A program made the translations under genes and the position numbers. A stretch of DNA of 34,558 nt from Chitinispirillaceae bacterium (GTDB lineage: Bacteria > Fibrobacterota > Chitinivibrionia > Chitinivibrionales > Chitinispirillaceae). The stretch spans positions 1-34,558 of the forward strand of contig JAFGDP010000117.1 of the NCBI GenBank assembly GCA_016932075.1. Direction: 5' to 3'. Under the pieces are notes generated by a model, which saw only the letters and a list, made by a program, of their open reading frames with translations, made no database searches and was not told the DNA's origin. Position 1 is the stretch's first letter; each line of letters starts with the position of its first letter. Positions 8,910 through 16,255 of this stretch are shown one piece after another.

Positions 8910-9725
8910 ATGGGACAAATGCCTCGTTCAAAAATGATAGATGATGAAGGTGGACATGATCTGGCCATTGATCTGAAGCCGTTCATTAATTACCTGGTGG
9001 TGCTTATCCCGGTGTTAATGCTTTCGGCAGAATTTGCCAAAATATCGATAATTAATCTCCATCTGCCGGAAGGACGGGGTTCCCAAACCGCAGATCAGAT
9101 ACGGCAGCGGCCGCTCGACACTGAGGAGGACAAGCTCCTCCTCACTATGATTATTACCGACTCGGTCGTGACCATCGGAGCAAAAAACGGATTCCTGCCC
9201 TCGTTGTTTTACAAAGAGTTCCATCATTATGTTTCTGCTGAAGACCGGAGGGTGGAGGTGACCGTTGAGTATGATCCAAAGAATCCGGAGAAACCGGTTA
9301 CCAATCCAAAGACCGGAAAACCCTTTAACCTGAGTGAGCGTTCAGACATTTATTTATATGTAGCTGATGAAAATTACCAGTTGCAGAAATGTCTCTATAC
9401 GAGCGATGCGCTCATGCTCACCGATGCCGATGGAAAGCCCGTTACATCGGTTCAGGTTGGGGACACCGTGTGGCTCGTCACGAATCCGCGGCGTCAGGTC
9501 ATCATATCTGATCCATCACTTTATTCCTTAAAGCCGCTCATGGCATATGATGAGATGAAAAACCGGCTTATGAAAATCAAAGACCGGTATCGGGATGCTC
9601 GTGATGCGGAAGATATTATCATCGCGGCGGAAAACCAGGTGGCATATGACAAAATAGTCCAACTCATGGATGTTGCCAGAACGGCAGATTTTCCGAATAT
9701 TTCAATCGCAAAACTCAGGGGTTAA
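8910..9725 (+). CDS. ExbD/TolR-like protein with an insertion and Asn at the proton-carrying site
   Basis: A 271-residue bitopic protein, about twice the usual ExbD length of roughly 140. Residues 18-46 match the ExbD transmembrane motif (IDLKPFINYLVVLIPVLM, aligned to IxVTPLVDVxLVLLxIFM), followed by NLHLPEG, the usual strand after the helix. At the position of the essential Asp there is Asn27 (codon AAT), so this subunit should not carry protons by the normal route. The family's periplasmic domain appears to resume near residues 232-271 (AYDKIVQLMDVARTADFPNISIAKLRG style). Residues about 95-205 look like an insertion with beta-rich character. An Asp21 sits just before the helix and could be a surrogate. 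The second ExbD gene starts 3 nt after its stop, so the two are surely co-expressed. Start chosen at the first ATG; ATG codons for Met4 and Met9 are alternatives. Confidence 0.85.
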   Translation: MGQMPRSKMIDDEGGHDLAIDLKPFINYLVVLIPVLMLSAEFAKISIINLHLPEGRGSQTADQIRQRPLDTEEDKLLLTMIITDSVVTIGAKNGFLPSLFYKEFHHYVSAEDRRVEVTVEYDPKNPEKPVTNPKTGKPFNLSERSDIYLYVADENYQLQKCLYTSDALMLTDADGKPVTSVQVGDTVWLVTNPRRQVIISDPSLYSLKPLMAYDEMKNRLMKIKDRYRDARDAEDIIIAAENQVAYDKIVQLMDVARTADFPNISIAKLRG

Positions 9726-9727
9726 CT

Positions 9728-10234
9728 ATGGCAATTCAGAGAGGCAGAAACAAGTTCGCTACGCCAAAGTCAACGGGGCTGATCATCACGTCTCTTATCG
9801 ACTTCTTTACGATCGTGGTGATCTACCTGATGAAAAGCTATTCTGCGGAAGGCAGCATAATGACGAACGCCGATAACCTGGTTCTTCCCAATTCGATTTC
9901 GACAACGAAACCGAAGGAGGTCCATGTTCAGGTTGCTGCAACCAGTGACATGATCCTTATTGACAACAATCCGGTTGTGCCTACCGAAGACGTGCGCAAG
10001 ATACCGCAGGATGCTCATAATCCAGTCATTCCTCAGCTTGAGCAGAAGCTGAAGATTGCTAAAAAACTGGAAGAAGACCAGGTCAAACTGGGCGCAGCGA
10101 ACATAATAGAAGGAACGGCGACTATCCAGATAGACAAAAATGTCGAATTCGACGTTCTATACAAAGTAATGCATACCTGTGCCAGCGTAGGATACATGAA
10201 GATGAATTTCGCAGTCATGGAAAGGGAAATGTAA
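9728..10234 (+). CDS. ExbD/TolR-like stator subunit with intact Asp
   Basis: A 168-residue single-pass protein. Residues 18-36 (LIITSLIDFFTIVVIYLM) match the ExbD motif, and Asp25 sits at the proton-carrying position. LVLPNS follows, as in ExbD/TolR (usually LPxA). The periplasmic part continues with VHVQVAATSDMILIDNNPV and ends with a strand-helix pattern (ATIQIDKNVEFDVLYKVMHTCASVGY) typical of the TolR fold. The gene begins 3 nt after the first ExbD gene and ends 2 nt before the TonB-like gene, so translation is likely coupled. With its Asn-bearing neighbour it may form a heterodimer in which only one subunit has the titratable residue. A homodimer of this subunit alone is the alternative. 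Confidence 0.9.
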   Translation: MAIQRGRNKFATPKSTGLIITSLIDFFTIVVIYLMKSYSAEGSIMTNADNLVLPNSISTTKPKEVHVQVAATSDMILIDNNPVVPTEDVRKIPQDAHNPVIPQLEQKLKIAKKLEEDQVKLGAANIIEGTATIQIDKNVEFDVLYKVMHTCASVGYMKMNFAVMEREM

Positions 10235-10236
10235 CA

Positions 10237-11565
10237 GTGAAATACAAAGTACTCATCAAAAAGTGTGACGACGCTGCAAAAGCAGTCCGTATCGCCGGTG
10301 AAATAGCGAGGTGGTCCGGAAGTGCTCTTGAGACGGTACTTACGACGCTTGTTACCAAACCGATCTGCGTGCGTCAGGAAGCCGATGAGCAGGAAGCCCG
10401 GAAAATCAAGGCCCAGTTTGAGGCGGTCGGGGCGGAGGTAGTGCTCGTCGAGTTGCCCGGACCGCAGAAAGCCGCTGCTGCCGTTCCTCCTGTCGCCGCC
10501 GCCGCAGTTGGTGCAGCGGTTGCCGGTGAAGGTGAAGAAGAAGAAGAGGTCGAAGGGCGTGTGTTAAGCGATTCGGAGTATGCAGAGGTCCTCAAGAAAC
10601 GCGGCGATATTTTTGTTATTGAAAAAGAGAAACGGCTGCGTTACATCGAAATGGTGACCATGCTGCTGGGAGTCCTGTTTGGATTTTGGATAAGTACGGT
10701 AGAAGTGGTAAAGGTCGCAACCGATTTTTATCAGAAGATGCCGGAAGAACGAATAGCAAAACTCATGGATTCAAAAGAGCTCCCGCAAACGCTGCAGCAG
10801 AACAAAGACCAGGAGAAGGAAAAAGAAGAAATAAAAGCAGAAAAGACCGAAGTTAAAAAATTGAAAAAGACCAGCAAGGGGGCAGGGGGAACAACCGGAG
10901 GTGGTGGTGATCCACGGGCGCGTGTGACGCGTCAGGGCGTTCTTGGTATTATTTCCGGCCAGGTAAAGGGAAAAACCGTTGCATCCGCCGATCTTTTCGG
11001 CAAGGGGGGGTTTGCAAGCGGGATTGACGCCATACTTTCGGGCGTCGGCGGACTCAAGGCCGGTGGAGGCGGCGGTGCGGGACGTAAAGGCGCTGCAGGC
11101 ATCGGCTATGGCGCGGGATATGGAAGTGGATTCGGCGGAAGCGGCGCCGGCGGTATCGACGATCTTATCGGCGGACTCATGGGCGGAGGAGAAGGCGGAG
11201 GACTCGAGCTCAAGAAACGGGGCACGCTCAAAATTTCCGCACCGGATTTCCTCAAGGGAGGATCGCTCACCGGCGGAAGAAGCAAGGCCAGCATTATGCG
11301 GGTAGTGATGCAGAACCTTGCTGCATTGCGGTATGCGTATAACAAACGTCTCCGTGAAAAACCGGGACTTAAAGGAAAAATAACCGTTAAATTTGCGATT
11401 GATGAATTTGGCAAGGTTATTTTTTGCCAGGTCATAGAATCCACCATGTCCGATCCACCGCTTGAGCAGACCGTCGCCAATAAAATAAAACGGTGGGTCT
11501 TTGAAAAAATAGACAAGCCTGGTGATGTGACTGAAGTTATTTATCCGTTCGTATTTTCGCAGTAA
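10237..11565 (+). CDS. TonB-like transperiplasmic protein with AgmX/PglI-type C-terminal domain
   Basis: A 442-residue protein starting with GTG two nt after the ExbD stop. Residues 1-75 form a small cytoplasmic alpha/beta domain; EARKIKAQFEAVGAEVVLVE resembles the C-terminal fold of ribosomal L7/L12. An Ala/Glu-rich linker leads to one transmembrane helix (about residues 138-157). A charged Lys/Glu coil (about 185-215) and a long Gly-rich flexible region (about 216-325) should cross the periplasm. Residues about 350-442 match the AgmX/PglI C-terminal domain, TonB-like, with NLAALRYAYNKRL, LKGKITVKFAID, GKVIFCQV and a final YPFVF. In Myxococcus, AgmX/GltJ has a cytoplasmic regulatory N-terminus, one helix and such a C-terminus and works with AglRQS. 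Here the N-terminus differs: no zinc-finger cysteines and no GYF domain were seen. It is likely the protein through which the ExbB/ExbD motor acts on the outer membrane. Confidence 0.85.
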   Translation: MKYKVLIKKCDDAAKAVRIAGEIARWSGSALETVLTTLVTKPICVRQEADEQEARKIKAQFEAVGAEVVLVELPGPQKAAAAVPPVAAAAVGAAVAGEGEEEEEVEGRVLSDSEYAEVLKKRGDIFVIEKEKRLRYIEMVTMLLGVLFGFWISTVEVVKVATDFYQKMPEERIAKLMDSKELPQTLQQNKDQEKEKEEIKAEKTEVKKLKKTSKGAGGTTGGGGDPRARVTRQGVLGIISGQVKGKTVASADLFGKGGFASGIDAILSGVGGLKAGGGGGAGRKGAAGIGYGAGYGSGFGGSGAGGIDDLIGGLMGGGEGGGLELKKRGTLKISAPDFLKGGSLTGGRSKASIMRVVMQNLAALRYAYNKRLREKPGLKGKITVKFAIDEFGKVIFCQVIESTMSDPPLEQTVANKIKRWVFEKIDKPGDVTEVIYPFVFSQ

Positions 11566-11583
11566 TAAGCCGGCAAAAACTCC

Positions 11584-11612
11584 TTGCATTTTTTGGAATG
11601 ATATGCTATTAT
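11584..11612 (+). promoter_or_regulatory. Promoter of the outer-membrane barrel gene
   Basis: TTGCAT (11584-11589) and TATTAT (11607-11612) are separated by exactly 17 nt. Transcription from about 11619 would give a leader of about 94 nt before the ATG at 11713. The same TTGCAT -35 is used before the pilus cluster at 26918. Confidence 0.6.
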
Positions 11613-11712
11613 ACGTGTTGTTACCATGCGTTCAAAAAAACGGAAATGACTTGACACTCAAGGGTGGCAGTAGCCAATCACCATTAGTGCACATAGGAGG
11701 AAGGATATTATT

Positions 11713-12942
11713 ATGAAGAAGGCGGCTGTAGGTCTTTTGGTGGCGGGGTTTGTCATGAGCAGTTTTGCGACCGATGCGCGGGTCATAACCATGGGCCGGC
11801 ATGATAATTTTTTCATGGACGAAGTAAGCATTTTCAAGAATCCCGCGAATATCAATATCTATCCGAATATGGTGTATGGTTCTTATGGTGAGTATCGGCC
11901 TTCTGCTGCGGATACCGGTCAGTTTTCCGGAATGAAAGCTAGTAACCAGGACCCGATGAATCCTTTCTTCGGATCAATTGTTTCCTATTCATTAAAGCAG
12001 ACGTCGGAAAACAGAAATCAGTATCCTATGTTTTCTTTCGGCGCGCTGTTTAACCGTCATGATGAAATGCTTGATTATATTACACCAGGGAATGAAAAAT
12101 ATGCCGGCAATCCGGCTGACATCATGACCCAACCCGCGGGAAAAATAGATCTTCTTGCAGGTTATGTGCTTGAAAACGGCGCAATGCTCGGTATCGGCGG
12201 GTATCTGGCTTTTCAGAGCGAGACGGACGGGGATGTCGTCGATTATGAAACGAGCGTATACAAGGGAAACGTTGGTATCAACTGGCCTGTTGCAAAATCG
12301 ACCAACCTTGAGGTGTCCATGGGCGGTGGTATCCTGCGTGCAAAAGGTGATGATGGCGCGAATAGTAACCTTAAAAAGATAATCGCAGACAACGACTATT
12401 TCGTGCGGGGCGATATCCGGCTTTTTTCAGCGCTTGACATGATCAATGGCGATCTTGTACCACATCTTGGAGTACAGCGGGTGACCTTGTTTGATAATGA
12501 GGTCACATATACCGATGTCGCCGGAGGTATCGGGGTGAACGTCAATATCGACAAAGGGTTCTTCTGGACCGGTGTTGAAGGGATCTACCGGGATTACATC
12601 TTTGCCAGCGATTCCGCCTGCACCGGCATTGGAGGAAGGATCAGTTTTGGAATAGAGCGGAGCATCTGGTGGGACTGGTTTGTTATCCGTGTCGGAGGGC
12701 AGAAAGTACTTCTTTACTCCACAAAGGACGCGGCAGGACAAAGCACGGGCAGATGGGAGGAGAACACTCCTGCTGACGCCTCGGATAATGATCTGGTGTC
12801 ACTGGGATTCGGATTGAACGTCGAGAACCGCCTGCGTATTGATTTTGTCGCGGCGGAAGATATCGCGTATACCTTCACCAATCTGTTCAGCAAACCCATG
12901 CATCATCTTTTCACGAGGGTCAGCGCGACATACAGCTTTTAA
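11713..12942 (+). CDS. Outer-membrane beta-barrel protein, PorV-like in style
   Basis: A 409-residue exported protein. Residues 1-19 are a signal peptide (KKAAVGLLVAGFVMSSFA, cleavage near FAT-DA). The mature N-terminus reads VITMGRHDNFFMDEVSIFKNPANINIYPNMVYGSYGEY, the 'asparagine-proline-alanine' start seen in PorV/UPF0164-like barrels. Alternating strands with Tyr, Gly and Asp run to the end, and the chain finishes in a strand ending with Phe (VSATYSF), the usual barrel-assembly signal. AGGAGGAAGG precedes the ATG. It follows the TonB-like gene but has its own promoter (11584-11612) and a terminator just after (12971-13009), so it can be made in greater amount than the motor. It is a plausible outer-membrane partner of the TonB-like protein; this is inference from position. 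Confidence 0.8.
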   Translation: MKKAAVGLLVAGFVMSSFATDARVITMGRHDNFFMDEVSIFKNPANINIYPNMVYGSYGEYRPSAADTGQFSGMKASNQDPMNPFFGSIVSYSLKQTSENRNQYPMFSFGALFNRHDEMLDYITPGNEKYAGNPADIMTQPAGKIDLLAGYVLENGAMLGIGGYLAFQSETDGDVVDYETSVYKGNVGINWPVAKSTNLEVSMGGGILRAKGDDGANSNLKKIIADNDYFVRGDIRLFSALDMINGDLVPHLGVQRVTLFDNEVTYTDVAGGIGVNVNIDKGFFWTGVEGIYRDYIFASDSACTGIGGRISFGIERSIWWDWFVIRVGGQKVLLYSTKDAAGQSTGRWEENTPADASDNDLVSLGFGLNVENRLRIDFVAAEDIAYTFTNLFSKPMHHLFTRVSATYSF

Positions 12943-12970
12943 GACAATTCGGCGCATGAGCACGAACACC

Positions 12971-13009
12971 AAACGGGTGGTATAGTTTTTATATATCATC
13001 CGTTTTTTT
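12971..13009 (+). terminator. Intrinsic terminator after the barrel gene
   Basis: A 14-bp stem (12971-12984 with 12992-13005, two G-U pairs) closes a 7-nt loop and runs into seven T residues (13003-13009). It begins 28 nt after the barrel stop codon and is the clearest terminator in the window. Confidence 0.88.
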
Positions 13010-13044
13010 ATTGGTCCACGACAATGCTTCGCGCGTCCGTATCG

Positions 13045-13073
13045 TTGAACATTCACATGCCAAATGGTAGGAT
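13045..13073 (+). promoter_or_regulatory. Candidate promoter of the TPR gene
   Basis: TTGAAC (13045-13050) and TAGGAT (13068-13073) are spaced by 17 nt, just downstream of the terminator. The start would lie near 13080, leaving a leader of about 95 nt. Confidence 0.45.
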
Positions 13074-13175
13074 GAATTATCGGTCTGTCTCGGGATAGGA
13101 GCGGCCATTTTTCCTGCAGACAGAGTATATTCATGTGCATATCTCGTAAAGCGTTTTAAAAGCCGGAGATCCACG

Positions 13176-14195
13176 TTGAAAAGAACCCTGCTGATGGTCG
13201 TATGCTGTTTTCCGGGGTGCTATGGAGCAGCATCTCCTCTTCCTCACGATATGCACGAATGGGCGGTTACCGCGATTGATTGCATATACAAAGAGAATTT
13301 CAGGGGAGCCGAGGATGAGGCGCGAAAGATCGTCAGAAGATATCCTGCACATCCTGCAGGCTATTTTTTCATGGCAGCAGCCATAGACTCCTGGATGGCG
13401 ACGTATCTTACTGATCGCCGCGAGAGTGAATTTTACCGGTTCTGCGAACTGGCCGTGGAAAAGGCTGAAAAAATCCTTGAGAAAGACGACGATGATGAAT
13501 GGGCGGTCTTTTTCATGGGAGGAGCGGAGGGGTATAAAGGGACCTATGAAGCGCGCTACGAACGGTGGATAACCGCATTCAGGTACGGATGGAAGGGTGT
13601 GTCTATTTTGATGAAGCTCCAGAAACACAACAGCACCCTGGCCGACATACAATACGGCATCGGCAGCTATGAATACTGGCGCAGCGCCCTGATGAAAAGC
13701 CTGCGCTGGTTGCCCGGTGTTGACGACAAGCGCGTCGCGGGCATACAGAAGATCAATGATGCACGCATGAACGGTATCTTTACCAAGGGGGCCGCATCGG
13801 TCGGGCTTATTGACATTTATCTCAATGAAAAAAAATATGACAGCGTACTCCGGATCGCCGATGCGGCGCTACAGCGCTATCCTCATTCGCGTATATTTCT
13901 GATCGGTAAAGCCCGTGCCCTTCTGGGGCTGGACAAACCGCAGGAGGCCGCCCCGATTTTTCGCTCCGTGCTGCACCGGATACAAAAGAATCCTGTGGAT
14001 GAACATGCAAACATAGCATTGTGCCATTTCTGGATTGCCAAGGCAGCCCTTGCCAGCGGCAATTATGATGAATGCATCACGGAATGCAATCTCATGAAAA
14101 ACTACAGGTTCAATGACGACACCAAGAAATTATTGGATAAATATTTTTCTGAAGTAAAGTTTATCAAAAAAAAGGCCCTTGAACAACGGAAATAA
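13176..14195 (+). CDS. Exported TPR-repeat protein of unknown role
   Basis: A 339-residue protein read from a TTG codon preceded by GGAGA at 7-8 nt. Residues 1-18 form a short signal sequence. It ends FPGCYGAAS, which could be cut by signal peptidase I near YGA; the FPGC is only a poor lipobox, so a lipoprotein is possible but unlikely. Helical repeats of TPR type follow (EARKIVRRYPAHPAGYFFMAAA, VLRIADAALQRYPHSRIFLIGKA). The middle (residues about 110-180, rich in Tyr and Trp) is not an obvious TPR. It has its own promoter and is separated from the preceding cluster by a terminator. I do not recognise the specific family. It may serve the envelope module but nothing in the sequence proves that. 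Confidence 0.8.
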   Translation: MKRTLLMVVCCFPGCYGAASPLPHDMHEWAVTAIDCIYKENFRGAEDEARKIVRRYPAHPAGYFFMAAAIDSWMATYLTDRRESEFYRFCELAVEKAEKILEKDDDDEWAVFFMGGAEGYKGTYEARYERWITAFRYGWKGVSILMKLQKHNSTLADIQYGIGSYEYWRSALMKSLRWLPGVDDKRVAGIQKINDARMNGIFTKGAASVGLIDIYLNEKKYDSVLRIADAALQRYPHSRIFLIGKARALLGLDKPQEAAPIFRSVLHRIQKNPVDEHANIALCHFWIAKAALASGNYDECITECNLMKNYRFNDDTKKLLDKYFSEVKFIKKKALEQRK

Positions 14196-14303
14196 ACAGA
14201 GGGGGGTGTCCTCTTCATTCAGGTTGAGGCGTCACTCCTGCAAACGCAATCGCGTGGCATGGTTGTTTCCAATGCCGCCTGCTTGTTCAACAGAGAGGGT
14301 CTC

Positions 14304-14333
14304 TTTACTCTGCATGGCCCGGGGATTTATTTT
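14304..14333 (+). promoter_or_regulatory. Candidate tRNA promoter
   Basis: TTTACT (14304-14309) and TATTTT (14328-14333) are 18 nt apart; a start near 14340 would precede the tRNA by about 8 nt. An inverted repeat GGCCC/GGGCC (14316-14320 and 14336-14340) overlaps this site. The remaining gene-free DNA from 14196 shows only small hairpins. Confidence 0.35.
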
Positions 14334-14347
14334 TGGGGCCTGATTAT

Positions 14348-14420
14348 GCCGGGATAGCTCAGTTGGTAGAGCAATTGATTCGTAATCAGTAGGTCGCCGG
14401 TTCGAGTCCGGCTCCCGGCT
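14348..14420 (+). tRNA. tRNA-Thr (anticodon CGT)
   Basis: The 73-nt sequence folds as a full cloverleaf. The acceptor stem GCCGGGA/TCCCGGC (14348-14354, 14413-14419) has seven pairs. The D arm contains AGTTGGTAGA. The anticodon stem ATTGA/TCAGT (one T-G pair) holds loop TTCGTAA, and the T arm GCCGG/CCGGC holds loop TTCGAGT. The discriminator base is T and CCA is not encoded. The last base overlaps the stop codon of the minus-strand deaminase gene. CGT reads ACG codons. Confidence 0.96.
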
Positions 14421-15010
14421 TATTCCGGATCGCTGTTATAAATCATGCCGCCACCTGCTTTGTAGCTCCTCAAAATCTCTATAGCTTCTGCGCGGCAGAT
14501 ATCGGTTATGGTCTCAATATTGCGTTCTGCCAGTACGCCGATCCAGTTATCTACCTTCGCACCCTCATTAAAGCCGATGTCGCGAGCGTCCTGATCCCTG
14601 CCGCCGCATACAAGCTTCCTGATTCCAGCCCATGGGATCGCACCAAGGCACATGGCACAGGGCGCGCTGCTTGTCACCAGTTCGGCGGGCGGCAGTCCGT
14701 TTGCGCCAAGGTTGTAGGACCCTGACACCTTCTGGGCGATCATGATGGCCACTATTTCAGCATGGAGCACTGAACATTGAAGGGAGGTGACAAGATTCAT
14801 GCCCGGCGCGATAAGCTCATGGGTCTCTGCATTAAAAATCGCCGCGCCGAAAGGACCGCCGGTGCCGGCCTTCATATTTTCCCGGGCAAGTCCCATGACA
14901 AAACGCATCCTGCCTTCAATTGTCTGTAAACTCGAAGGGTCGACAAGGGCGGTATAAGGTCCTGCCCACGCGGGCAGTTCTAGGCAGATTGCCGGATAGC
15001 GTTGTGTCAT
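14420..15010 (-). CDS. Zinc-dependent nucleoside/guanine deaminase family protein
   Basis: A 196-residue protein with the cytidine/deoxycytidylate deaminase-fold zinc motifs: HAE (in VLHAEIVAIM), with His as ligand and Glu as proton shuttle, and PCxxC (PCAMCLGAI). GGPFGAAIF precedes them as usual. The stretch DARDIGFNEG after the second motif recalls guanine deaminases of the GuaD type rather than TadA; cytosine or another nucleobase is also possible. The N-terminal 30 residues are an extension. It lies 9 nt after the nitroreductase on the same strand, so the two form an operon. Its TAA shares one base with the end of the convergent tRNA-Thr. The ribosome site is weak; the ATG was chosen because the fold begins soon after. 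Confidence 0.87.
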   Translation of the reverse strand: MTQRYPAICLELPAWAGPYTALVDPSSLQTIEGRMRFVMGLARENMKAGTGGPFGAAIFNAETHELIAPGMNLVTSLQCSVLHAEIVAIMIAQKVSGSYNLGANGLPPAELVTSSAPCAMCLGAIPWAGIRKLVCGGRDQDARDIGFNEGAKVDNWIGVLAERNIETITDICRAEAIEILRSYKAGGGMIYNSDPE

Positions 15011-15019
15011 TTCAAACCA

Positions 15020-15547
15020 TCAGACCATGCGGTAACGGTTCCAGTGTATGTTATTATACCGCAATTGTTTTGATAATACCGGTTTTTTCTTTTCTGCAGG
15101 ATAGCCGATGGCAATGATCGACTCCACGCGCAACGTATCCGGAAGCTCAAGCAGGGAGCGGATATACCGTTCTGATGAGGTGCCTTGGGCGGTCAGGCGG
15201 TTTCTGATCTGTATCCAGCAGGACCCGAGCCCGCATTCCAGAGCCGCGAGCTGCACCACTATCGAAGCGATGGAGCAGTCTTCGATCCAGACATCCGATT
15301 CGTGTTCATTGCCGCAGATGACGATGCCGAGCGGCGCTCCTGCCAGGAACTGCGAACCGTGTTTTTTACTCGTTGCAAGCTTTTTTAACAGGTGGCGGTC
15401 ATCAATAAAAACAAAATGCCACGGCCGGATGTACCGGGATGATGGCGAACGGAGCAGGGCCTCTTGCAGCCTTTTAAGGACCTTTTTGTCCACCGGTGTG
15501 CGTCGGTATTTGCGGATACTTCGCCGTTTTCTGAGAAGGGTTATCAT
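15020..15547 (-). CDS. Nitroreductase-family FMN oxidoreductase
   Basis: A 175-residue protein with nitroreductase hallmarks. RRSIRKYRRTPVDKKVL near the N-terminus is the FMN phosphate-binding segment, SSRYIRPWHFVFIDD the 'PWxF' motif, and GLGSCWIQI and ESIIAIGYPAEKKKP the C-terminal motifs. Such proteins are usually homodimers that reduce nitro-compounds, quinones or flavins with NAD(P)H; the natural substrate cannot be read here. AAAGGAGA lies at ideal distance before the ATG. It is the first gene of a two-gene minus-strand operon with the deaminase and is transcribed divergently from pyrR. Confidence 0.9.
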   Translation of the reverse strand: MITLLRKRRSIRKYRRTPVDKKVLKRLQEALLRSPSSRYIRPWHFVFIDDRHLLKKLATSKKHGSQFLAGAPLGIVICGNEHESDVWIEDCSIASIVVQLAALECGLGSCWIQIRNRLTAQGTSSERYIRSLLELPDTLRVESIIAIGYPAEKKKPVLSKQLRYNNIHWNRYRMV

Positions 15548-15600
15548 GGCGGTCTCCTTTTGCTATCGGTTCAAAGGAATAATTTACGTTGTGCGCAGAT

Positions 15601-15617
15601 AGTCAGGGCTCCTGACT
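15601..15617. promoter_or_regulatory. Perfect hairpin between divergent nitroreductase and pyrR genes
   Basis: AGTCAGG (15601-15607) and CCTGACT (15611-15617) form a 7-bp perfect inverted repeat around GCT. It lies 54 nt upstream of the nitroreductase ATG and 48 nt before the pyrR -35. An operator for either gene is possible. A looser AGCGG/CCGCT pair (15620-15624, 15649-15653) follows. Confidence 0.3.
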
Positions 15618-15664
15618 GAAGCGGTACCAGATGAAAACCGGGGTCCTGCCGCTCATTTTACATC

Positions 15665-15693
15665 TTGATCCGTACCCCATTTCATACTATTTT
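15665..15693 (+). promoter_or_regulatory. Promoter of pyrRBC placing the start at the pyrR ATG
   Basis: TTGATC (15665-15670) and TATTTT (15688-15693) are separated by 17 nt. Only 7 nt (GATTACC) lie between the -10 and the ATG at 15701, and no ribosome site precedes that ATG. Transcription would begin at or next to the start codon, giving a leaderless message. If so, PyrR attenuation through an upstream leader is impossible here. Confidence 0.5.
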
Positions 15694-15700
15694 GATTACC

Positions 15701-16249
15701 ATGAAGCAGGTACAGCTTATCATGGACAGCCAGGCGCTAGGCCGGGCCATTACACGGATAACGCACCAGATACTTGAGCGAAACAATGACCTTTCAAAGG
15801 TCGGTGTCGTAGGCCTGCAGACGCGCGGTGTTTATCTTGCGGAACGAATAAATACCACAATCAACGAAATGGAAAAAACCGACCTGGTCCCCGGCATATT
15901 GGATGTTTCATTTTATCGCGACGACTACCACCGGGCGCTCGCCGTTCCCAAGGTCAGGACAACGGACATCCCTTTTGATACTAATGACATCAACATAATA
16001 CTGGTAGATGACGTTTTGTTCACCGGCAGGACCGTGCGCGCCGCGCTTGATGCGCTCATGGATTTCGGAAGGCCCAAGACCATTCAGCTCGCGGTGATCG
16101 TGGACCGCGGCAACCGTGAGTTGCCGATACAGCCTGATTACACCGGGACGTCGCTCAAGACCCTGCCCTATCAGGAAGTCAGTCTCAAAGTCCTGGAGCA
16201 TGACGGTGAGGATTCGATCTGGCTCATGGAAAGGGACAAGGGCGGATAA
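15701..16249 (+). CDS. pyrR: PyrR, pyrimidine operon regulator / uracil phosphoribosyltransferase
   Basis: A 182-residue type I phosphoribosyltransferase. It begins KQVQLIMDSQALGRAITRITHQI as PyrR proteins do, has VVGLQTRGVYLAERI, and carries the PRPP-binding loop IILVDDVLFTGRTVRAAL. In many bacteria PyrR binds pyr mRNA and causes attenuation when UMP is abundant, and it also converts uracil plus PRPP to UMP. The ATG at 15701 gives the family's length; an in-frame TTG at 15665 would lie inside the -35 element and is rejected. pyrB starts 6 nt after the stop. Because the promoter abuts the ATG, no leader attenuator is available. Control of the pyr genes may act elsewhere, or the protein may mainly serve uracil salvage. 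Confidence 0.94.
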   Translation: MKQVQLIMDSQALGRAITRITHQILERNNDLSKVGVVGLQTRGVYLAERINTTINEMEKTDLVPGILDVSFYRDDYHRALAVPKVRTTDIPFDTNDINIILVDDVLFTGRTVRAALDALMDFGRPKTIQLAVIVDRGNRELPIQPDYTGTSLKTLPYQEVSLKVLEHDGEDSIWLMERDKGG

Positions 16250-16255
16250 AAGGAC

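Noticed and set aside
15665..15700. TTG start adding 12 residues to PyrR
   Set aside because: The TTG is part of the -35 hexamer and PyrR proteins begin at the later ATG.
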